Positions 58,349-64,000 of a stretch of DNA of 64,000 bases are shown here, in pieces; positions within the stretch are counted from its first letter, which is position 1; each line of letters opens with the position of its first letter. Below the pieces are notes generated by a model. The model saw only the letters and a program-made list of their open reading frames with translations. It ran no database searches and was not told the origin of the DNA. The position numbers and the translations under genes were made by a program. Origin of the DNA: Terrabacter sp. Root85. GTDB taxonomy: Bacteria; Actinomycetota; Actinomycetes; Actinomycetales; Dermatophilaceae. The DNA is taken from assembly GCF_001429185.1 (NCBI RefSeq), contig NZ_LMIW01000001.1, positions 833,490 to 897,489 on the forward strand, in the 5' to 3' direction.

Positions 58349-59017
58349 CTACCCGGCGAGCTCCACGTCCGCCACGTAGGCGTCATGGTCGGAGAGGTGG
58401 CGACCGCCCGACTGCATCGACAGGCGCCGTGCCTCGCGCGTCAGGAGCCTGCCGCTGGGGACTGCGATGTGGTCGATCGAGAACAGGCCCTGGAGCCGGT
58501 GCGGCTGGGACGCGGTCAACAGCTCGGCTCCGAGCAGGGTCAGCCCGGCACGGATCTCCTCTCGACCGGCCAGGCTGCCAGCCGCCTCCGTGCCGTCGAA
58601 GGCGTGGTTCCAGTCACCACCCCAGACCGTCGAGGCGGCTGGCAGGGCAGCGACCAACCGGCCCACTGCATGCTTCGTGCGGCTCGCCGTGTCGTCGCCC
58701 TGCCACGGGTCCCCACCGCCGCAGGAGCGCCACGGCAGGACCGAGCTGCAGAACGTCAGTCCTCCGACGTCGGCACAGGCGCTGGCCGGGTGCGGGTCCT
58801 TCTTCCATGGCTTCGCACTGAGGGCCGTTCGCACGGCGACCGCTGCCCAGGCGCGCTCAGGAGCCATTCGGGCTCTCGTCGCGTGGATAGTGAAGCCCGG
58901 AAGGGTGGTCCTGGTCGGCATCTCCGTGAGAAGCCAGATGTCGCAGGCGGCGTCGGTCATCAGGGGCGCGTGCGCGTCGGACCACTTGCCCTCGAGATTC
59001 CACGTTCCCAGCCTCAT
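58349..59017 (-). CDS. Endonuclease/exonuclease/phosphatase (EEP) superfamily protein
   Basis: The product is about 222 residues with the EEP order: RLGTWNLEGKWSDAHAP (Asn), IWLLTEMPTRTTL (metal Glu), TVWGGDWNHAF (Asp, Asn), LFSIDHIAVPSG and GRHLSDHDAYVADVEL (final Asp-His). The family includes Mg-dependent nucleases and phosphodiesterases. The ATG at 59017 gives the common family start; an ATG at 59035 would add six residues. It diverges from the LigC-like fusion. Confidence 0.78.
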   Translation of the reverse strand: MRLGTWNLEGKWSDAHAPLMTDAACDIWLLTEMPTRTTLPGFTIHATRARMAPERAWAAVAVRTALSAKPWKKDPHPASACADVGGLTFCSSVLPWRSCGGGDPWQGDDTASRTKHAVGRLVAALPAASTVWGGDWNHAFDGTEAAGSLAGREEIRAGLTLLGAELLTASQPHRLQGLFSIDHIAVPSGRLLTREARRLSMQSGGRHLSDHDAYVADVELAG

Positions 59018-59135
59018 GTGGCCGACGCTAACCATGATCACCAGGGACGGTGGCCGTTCGTCGTGAAGCAGCACGCTGAAGGAGGCCGACACGAACTCGC
59101 CGCGGCGGAGCCCGGGCGCTGTCGTGGTGCGTGGC

Positions 59136-59141
59136 TACGAT
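59136..59141 (+). promoter_or_regulatory. -10 hexamer of leaderless promoter (LigC fusion gene)
   Basis: TACGAT is followed by six bases and the GTG at 59148, placing the transcript start on the start codon. No Shine-Dalgarno is present. Confidence 0.55.
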
Positions 59142-59147
59142 CGGCGG

Positions 59148-61349
59148 GTGAGCGCCAAGCCCGTCGTCGTCGAAGCGCCCAGTCCGTCGAGCCCGTCGGG
59201 CGTGCGGGAGGTCCGCGTCTCGAGCCCCGACCGGGTGCTGTGGCCGGCGTCCGGGATGGCCGACGGCCAGCCGGTGACGAAGCTCGACATGGCGCACTAC
59301 CTCGTCGCCGTCGCCGACCCGATGCTCCGGGCGCTCGGCGACCGGCCGGTGACGCTCCAGCGCTTCCCGGAGGGCATCGAGGGTGAGGAGTTCTTCTCCA
59401 AGAACCCGCCCAAGGGTGTGCCCGACGGCACGCGCACCGTCATGTGCACCTATCCGTCGGGCCGCAAGCACCCGCAGCTCGTCATCGACGAGATCGCCGA
59501 CGCCGTGTGGGCCGCGCAGATGAACACCATCACCTTCCACCCGTGGCCGGTCCGCACGGCCGACGTCGACAAGCCCGACGAGCTGCGCATCGACCTCGAC
59601 CCGCAGCCGGGGCGCGGCTTCAAGGACGCCGTCGAAGCCGCGGTCGCGCTGCGCGAGGTGATGGCCGAGATCGGGCTGACCGCGTGGGCCAAGACGTCCG
59701 GCAACCGCGGCGTGCACGTCTACGCGCGGGTCGCGCCGACGCACGAGTTCCTCGACGTGCGCCACGGCGTCATCGGCATCGCGCGCGAGCTCGAGCGGCG
59801 GCTCCCCGACCTCGTGACGACCTCGTGGTGGAAGGAGGAGCGCGGCGAGAAGATCTTCGTCGACTTCAACCAGGCCTGCCGCGACCGCACCATCGCCTCC
59901 GCCTACTCGCCCCGACCGCTCCCGGGCGCGCCGGTCTCGACGCCGGTGACGTGGGACGAGCTCGGGTCCGTCGACCCCAAGGAGCTGACGGTGCGCACCG
60001 TGCCGCAGCTCGTCGCCGACCGCGGCGACGCGTGGGCCGGCATCGACGACGAGCTGGGCGACGTCGCGGCCGCGATCGCCTTGTGGGACAAGGACGTCAG
60101 TGAGCGCGGGCTCGGCGAGCTGAACTTCCCGCCCGACTACCCGAAGATGCCCGGCGAGCCGCCGCGCGTCCAGCCGAGCAAGCGCCGCCAGGACAAGGCG
60201 GATACGGAGTACATGGCTCCCAAGGCGGAGCGTGACGCCGACCTGCGCACGACGTGGGGCATGCCGGTCGTCCCTCCCGTCTCCCCGATGCTCGCCAAGC
60301 CGGTCAAGGACTTCACGGCGGTCAAGGTCGATGTGCTCTACGAGCCGAAGTGGGACGGCTTCCGGTCGATCATCTTCCGCTCCGGCGACCTCGTCGAGAT
60401 CGGGTCGCGCAACGAGAAGCCGATGACGCGCTACTTCCCCGACGTCGTCGAGGCGGTGCTCGCCAACTTCCCCGACAAGTGCGTCATCGACGGCGAGATC
60501 GTCCTCGTCTCGCCCGAGTCCGGCGACCGGCTCGACTTCGACCTGCTCCAGCAGCGCATCCACCCGGCGGCCTCACGCGTCAAGAAGCTCGCCGCCGAGA
60601 CCCCGGCGTCCTTCATCGCCTTCGACCTGCTCGCACTCGGTGAGGAGTCCTACCTCGACAAGCCCTTCGCCGAGCGCCGGGCCGCGCTCGAGAAAGCCCT
60701 CGCCACGGCCGAGGCCCCGGTCCACCTGACCGCCGCAACCGCCGACCGCGACGTCGCCCAGGGCTGGTTCACCCAGTTCGAGGGCGCCGGGCTCGACGGG
60801 GTCATCGCCAAGCCGGTCGACATCGCCTACGAGCCCGACAAGCGCCTCATGTTCAAGATCAAGCACGAGCGCACCGCCGACTGCGTCGTCGCCGGCTACC
60901 GGGTCCACAAGAGCGGACCCGACGCCATCGGCTCGCTCCTGCTCGGGCTCTACGGCGAGGACGGGCAGCTCGCCTCGGTCGGTGTCATCGGCGCCTTCCC
61001 CATGGCCCGCCGCAAGGAGCTCTTCGAGGAGCTCCAGCCGCTCGTCGCCGAGTGGGACGAGCACCCGTGGAACTGGGCTGCTCCCACGGAGGACACCGGC
61101 GGCGTACGCACTCCGCGGTCGTCTGAGTACTCCCGCTGGAACAACCAGAAGGACCTCTCCTTCGTGCCGCTGCGGCCCGAGCGGGTCGTCGAGGTGCGCT
61201 ACGACCACATGGAGGGCACGCGCTTCCGGCACACGGCGCAGTTCGTCCGGTGGCGTGAGGACCGCACCCCCGAGTCGTGCACCTTCGACCAGCTCGACGA
61301 GCCCGTCAGCTACGACCTCGCCGACGTCCTCTCCGCCGGATCCGACTGA
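59148..61349 (+). CDS. Fused Prim-PolC-type polymerase and LigC-type ATP-dependent DNA ligase
   Basis: The 733-residue protein has an N-terminal LigD-type primase-polymerase domain (about residues 20-320) with metal motif RIDLDPQPG (Asp149, Asp151), TSGNRGVHVYAR and KIFVDFNQ (Asp239). A charged linker leads into an ATP-dependent ligase (about residues 375-725) with nucleotidyl Lys401 in YEPKWDGFRSI, RNEKPMTRYFPDVV, IDGEIVL and FKIKHERTADCVV. The ligase closely follows mycobacterial LigC, and there is no phosphoesterase domain. Prim-PolC and LigC are separate neighbours in mycobacteria, where they have been linked to base-excision repair. Confidence 0.88.
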   Translation: MSAKPVVVEAPSPSSPSGVREVRVSSPDRVLWPASGMADGQPVTKLDMAHYLVAVADPMLRALGDRPVTLQRFPEGIEGEEFFSKNPPKGVPDGTRTVMCTYPSGRKHPQLVIDEIADAVWAAQMNTITFHPWPVRTADVDKPDELRIDLDPQPGRGFKDAVEAAVALREVMAEIGLTAWAKTSGNRGVHVYARVAPTHEFLDVRHGVIGIARELERRLPDLVTTSWWKEERGEKIFVDFNQACRDRTIASAYSPRPLPGAPVSTPVTWDELGSVDPKELTVRTVPQLVADRGDAWAGIDDELGDVAAAIALWDKDVSERGLGELNFPPDYPKMPGEPPRVQPSKRRQDKADTEYMAPKAERDADLRTTWGMPVVPPVSPMLAKPVKDFTAVKVDVLYEPKWDGFRSIIFRSGDLVEIGSRNEKPMTRYFPDVVEAVLANFPDKCVIDGEIVLVSPESGDRLDFDLLQQRIHPAASRVKKLAAETPASFIAFDLLALGEESYLDKPFAERRAALEKALATAEAPVHLTAATADRDVAQGWFTQFEGAGLDGVIAKPVDIAYEPDKRLMFKIKHERTADCVVAGYRVHKSGPDAIGSLLLGLYGEDGQLASVGVIGAFPMARRKELFEELQPLVAEWDEHPWNWAAPTEDTGGVRTPRSSEYSRWNNQKDLSFVPLRPERVVEVRYDHMEGTRFRHTAQFVRWREDRTPESCTFDQLDEPVSYDLADVLSAGSD

Positions 61350-61374
61350 GCGACAGCGCGTCTCGGCCGATTCA

Positions 61375-61411
61375 GGTGCCGCGTCAGTGCCGCTTCGGTG
61401 CCGCGTCAGTG
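61375..61411. repeat. 15-bp direct repeat
   Basis: GGTGCCGCGTCAGTG occurs at 61375-61389 and 61397-61411, 22 bp apart, spanning the gap between the ligase stop and the end of the convergent gene. Confidence 0.7.
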
Positions 61412-61747
61412 GCGCGGCTGGCGAGGGCGGCGGTCGTGGTGTCGGTCGGCGGCCTCGCGCAGCTGGGACACGACCTTCGTCTCGGCGTCGTTGAGGGCGG
61501 CCTTGGTGTCGGTGAGGTGGGAGACGCCGATCACCGTCGGCAGACCGCTGATGCAGACCTCGACGGAGGTGTGCATGCCCGGCTGGCCGCGGTCCTTGAC
61601 CCGCAGCCCGATGTGGACCATCGACGGGTCGAAGCGCTCCAGCTGGGTGAACAGCTGGCTCAGCGCGTGCTCGATGAAGGGAAGGTCGTCCTCGTGGTAC
61701 CCGTCCTCGAGACGGACCCGATCCATGAAGAGGCTGGACGTGCTCAT
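61406..61747 (-). CDS. HPF/RaiA-like ribosome-associated protein (short form)
   Basis: The 113-residue protein looks like a single ribosome-hibernation domain: FIEHALSQLFTQLERFDPSM, VHIGLRVKDRGQPGMHTSVE, VCISGLPTVIGVSHLTD and AALNDAETKVVSQLREAADR. The long C-terminal dimerisation domain of actinobacterial HPF is absent. An excellent AAAGGAG site lies before the ATG. Assignment rests on fold-like pattern and is moderate. Confidence 0.5.
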   Translation of the reverse strand: MSTSSLFMDRVRLEDGYHEDDLPFIEHALSQLFTQLERFDPSMVHIGLRVKDRGQPGMHTSVEVCISGLPTVIGVSHLTDTKAALNDAETKVVSQLREAADRHHDRRPRQPRH

Positions 61748-61957
61748 GCCGAGCTCCTTTGCCGCGTGGGCGCCGGTGTCGACGTCCACCTCGATTCTAT
61801 CGAGCCGCCTTGGCGTCCAACTGTTCCGGACCTATGAGGGTGGTCACCACGAAGATGCGACACCGCCTCTCCGTGCCCCCAGCGCCTGACACGGCTGCGG
61901 ACGTATCGGGCCATGCCGAGTCCGTCCGCCGCCCCCTTTCCGGAGGACGATGGCGAG

Positions 61958-62959
61958 ATGGACGCGACCCCTGACCTCAGATCGATGATCATCGGCTTCC
62001 GGACGTCGGCGGCCGTCAGCACGGCCGCCGAGCTCGGGCTCAGCGACGAGCTGGCGTCCGGGTCGATGTCCCTGGCACAGCTCGCCGCACGCGTGGGGGC
62101 GGACGAGGACACTCTCAGCCGGCTCATGCGGATGCTCGTCGCACTGGGTTTGTATGCCGTGTCGACCGAGGGCACCTACACCGCAACGTCGCTCGGGGCC
62201 GGGTTGCGCACCGATGCCCCCGGCTCGCTGCGCCCCCTGGCCCGCACGATCCAGGACCCGGCGACGTGGGCGGCCTGGGGTCACCTCACCCACAGCGTCC
62301 GGACGGGCGACACCGCCTTCTCGGCCCTGCACGGTGAGGACGTCTGGACCTACCGGGCCTCCCACGCGCGGGCCAACGCGGTCTTCAACGACACCATGGC
62401 GGCTCTGACGTCGAGGGTGGCCACGGCGGTGGCGAGCTCATACGACTTCACGGGGCTGACCTCGGTCGTCGACGTCGGCGGCGGGCTGGGGGCGCTGCTC
62501 GAGGCCGTCCTGGCCGGCCACGAGCACCTCGACGGCACGGTGTTCGACCTTCCCCAGGCGCTACCAGCCGGGCCGCCCTCGACGGCGAGCGAGTCGGTCG
62601 CGTCCCGGTGGTCGGTCGCGGCGGGCAGCTTCTTCGACGCGGTCCCGCCTGCCGATGCATACCTGCTCAAGAAGGTGCTGCACGACTGGTCCGACACGAA
62701 GTGTGTCGAGATCCTGCGCACCTGCCGCCGCTCGCTCGCACCGGGCGGGGTGGTGCTCGTCGTTGAGCTCGTGCTCGACCGACCGGGCCACGAGCTCCAG
62801 TCGGCCCTGTCCGACCTCAACATGCTCGTGCTGCCGGGTGGGCGCGAGCGCACGGCGGCGGAGTTCGACGCGTTGTTCGTCGCCGCCGGCTTCGAGCCCG
62901 CGCGACTGGTGGAGACCGACGCCGACGTCGTGATCCTCGAGGCACGCACTGACCGCTGA
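61958..62959 (+). CDS. SAM-dependent O-methyltransferase (PF00891 type)
   Basis: The 333-residue enzyme has an N-terminal winged-helix dimerisation domain (AELGLSDELASGSMSLAQLA, LSRLMRMLVALGLYAV) and a Rossmann methyltransferase domain with SAM motif SVVDVGGGLGALLEAVL, KKVLHDWSDTKCVEILRTC and LAPGGVVLVVELVL. It methylates hydroxyl groups of small, often secondary, metabolites. ATG at 61958 has GGAGGA ten bases upstream; ATG at 61913 is the alternative. It may serve the polyketide pathway, but it is 5 kb away. Confidence 0.88.
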   Translation: MDATPDLRSMIIGFRTSAAVSTAAELGLSDELASGSMSLAQLAARVGADEDTLSRLMRMLVALGLYAVSTEGTYTATSLGAGLRTDAPGSLRPLARTIQDPATWAAWGHLTHSVRTGDTAFSALHGEDVWTYRASHARANAVFNDTMAALTSRVATAVASSYDFTGLTSVVDVGGGLGALLEAVLAGHEHLDGTVFDLPQALPAGPPSTASESVASRWSVAAGSFFDAVPPADAYLLKKVLHDWSDTKCVEILRTCRRSLAPGGVVLVVELVLDRPGHELQSALSDLNMLVLPGGRERTAAEFDALFVAAGFEPARLVETDADVVILEARTDR

Positions 62960-63028
62960 GCGCACTGGCCGGGAGCGGATCCCAGCCAATGTCCTGCGGA
63001 CGCGTGGCGTGAGCGGTTCCATGGGGTG

Positions 63029-64000
63029 ATGACGCAGGTGGGACTTCGCACCCGGCTGGGAGACGGCTTCCGGGCGAGAGCGCTCCGGGTGGGCACGTCC
63101 AACCTCGAGCGCGCCGTCAGGGTCGTGGTGCTCCTGGGTCATGCCTGGGCAGCACTGCTGTGCCTCATGATCGCCACCGGTTGGCGCGGACGCGCCGTGC
63201 TCAACGAGATCAGCGGGGACACGTACTGGCCGTGGCAGTCGATCGTCACCGTGGTTGCCCTGGGCGTGGTCATGGTGACGATCAGCATCGGTGCCGTACG
63301 CTCTGCCCCACGTCAGCGCGTCGTGCTGAGTGGCGCCGCACTGATCATCGCCCTCTTCACCATGGACGCCCTGTCCCTGGGGTCGGCGCGGCTGTGGCTC
63401 GTCGCACTCGGACTCGCTTGCACTGCAGCGGCGCTCACGCTGCCAGCGGGAGGGCGCAACCACGAGGCCGCGCGCTGCTCCCTGGCGTCCGCGCCTGCGG
63501 TCATGGCACTCGTCGCCACGGTCCGGAGCTCGGACGTCGACCAGGCGCTCGCCGCGATCCGAGGCCGCAGCCTCGCTCCGGCGGCGTCAATCCTCCTGTC
63601 GCTGCTGACGATCTTCGCCCTGGCTACCTCGGTCGAGGGGCAGCGGGAGCGCACCGGCCGTTTGCTGCGCTGGCGCGTCACCCGGCAGGCGGTGATCGCG
63701 GCGGTGGTCCTCAAGCTCCTGCTCCTCGCAGGGCTCTACCTCCACGTGACGGGTGGATTCCTCGGCGGAGAGGTCTTCTGGCGACCTCGCGTCGACCAGC
63801 CCCTGTCCTGGTTGCATGCCGCGCTCGTTGCCGGGTTGATGGTGTCCGTCGCCGCATGGAGTGCGCGTCGCCCCTTGGCTGCGGGCGGTTTCCCGCCGCG
63901 GCTCGCCGCTGTCTCGCTCGGCGTCGGCATCATGGAGGTGGCGGCCCTCGCGACGCTCGTCGCGATCACCGTGGTGGGGACCGTCGTGCCCTCGGCCGAC
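63029..64000 (+). CDS. Polytopic membrane protein, unknown (truncated by window end)
   Basis: An ATG at 63029 opens a frame that stays open through the last base (324 codons). Hydrophobic segments include VRVVVLLGHAWAALLCLMIA, QSIVTVVALGVVMVTISIGA, ARLWLVALGLACTAAALTLP and ILLSLLTIFALATSVEG. More helices follow near the end (VIAAVVLKLLLLAGLYLHV, LAAVSLGVGIMEVAALATLV). No domain is recognised. GGGGTG lies just before the ATG. The C-terminus lies beyond the window. Confidence 0.7.
   Translation, partial: MTQVGLRTRLGDGFRARALRVGTSNLERAVRVVVLLGHAWAALLCLMIATGWRGRAVLNEISGDTYWPWQSIVTVVALGVVMVTISIGAVRSAPRQRVVLSGAALIIALFTMDALSLGSARLWLVALGLACTAAALTLPAGGRNHEAARCSLASAPAVMALVATVRSSDVDQALAAIRGRSLAPAASILLSLLTIFALATSVEGQRERTGRLLRWRVTRQAVIAAVVLKLLLLAGLYLHVTGGFLGGEVFWRPRVDQPLSWLHAALVAGLMVSVAAWSARRPLAAGGFPPRLAAVSLGVGIMEVAALATLVAITVVGTVVPSAD

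Noticed and set aside
1-64000. GTATGCCG considered as an FtsK-orienting (KOPS-like) sequence
   Set aside because: Copies are nearly equal on the two strands across the window, whereas KOPS sites are strongly skewed. A replication-terminus position could blur this, so the rejection is provisional.

Overview
The window is high-GC actinobacterial chromosome (hand estimate about 72% G+C). It has dense, short-gapped operons, GTG and TTG starts, and many start codons sitting six or seven bases after a TANNNT hexamer, as expected of leaderless actinobacterial mRNAs. F420-type and mycobacterial-type families (PPOX/F420, DUF2630, an Rv0909-like protein, a 13E12-type HNH protein, LigC) fit the same phylum. 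The codon habits and the frequent octamer GTATGCCG suggest Intrasporangiaceae (Janibacter/Knoellia/Phycicoccus-like), but that genus-level guess is inference. I saw no tRNA, rRNA, CRISPR array, insertion sequence or prophage.

Layout. 1-6 kb: a partial gene, a CPBP protease, acetyltransferases (one apparently frameshifted), a family-5 uracil-DNA glycosylase, and an ECF sigma/anti-sigma pair divergent from a lipoprotein. 6-15.5 kb: an arabinan/arabino-oligosaccharide locus (GH51, solute-binding protein, two permeases, two GH43 enzymes, transcribed leftward) with a divergent LacI regulator and two operator-like repeats. 15.5-18.2 kb: small housekeeping-type genes. 18.2-26.1 kb: a second leftward sugar locus led by its own LacI gene (solute-binding protein, two permeases, a Tat-exported PF10091/GH144-like enzyme, a GH3 glycosidase), preceded by a perfect 14-bp operator. 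Neither sugar importer has its own ATPase, so both presumably share an MsiK-type ATPase encoded elsewhere.

26-41 kb: a VOC/flavin-reductase-type operon divergent from an ECF41-like sigma factor, with ECF41-type promoters on both strands, followed by patatin, DinB polymerase, arylamine N-acetyltransferase, a drug exporter, an HNH protein, an LCAT-like hydrolase, hemerythrin, a BenE transporter, an inositol-monophosphatase-like enzyme and a large HTH regulator. 41-52.6 kb: a candidate small RNA, a double-GNAT protein, CoxG and NAD-binding proteins, an SDR, an Rv0909-like protein, a LuxR-type two-component system beside a DUF4097 protein, TM2 and DoxX membrane proteins, dienelactone hydrolase and YciI.

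52.6-58 kb: a type III polyketide/prenyl cluster (type III PKS, ICMT-like methyltransferase, geranylgeranyl-reductase-type flavoprotein, IPP isomerase, divergent UbiA prenyltransferase). It resembles the published alkyl-O-dihydrogeranyl-methoxyhydroquinone pathway. Next to it is a gene bracketed by inverted copies of a repeated palindrome. 58-64 kb: a nuclease-like EEP protein, a fused Prim-PolC/LigC-type DNA repair protein, a ribosome-hibernation-like protein, an O-methyltransferase, and a membrane protein cut by the window end.

The features most worth following are the orientation-independent octamer GTATGCCG (about 32 copies by eye against about 2 expected), the two matched pairs of divergent ECF promoters, the Prim-PolC/LigC fusion, the polyketide/prenyl cluster and the inverted-repeat-bracketed gene.
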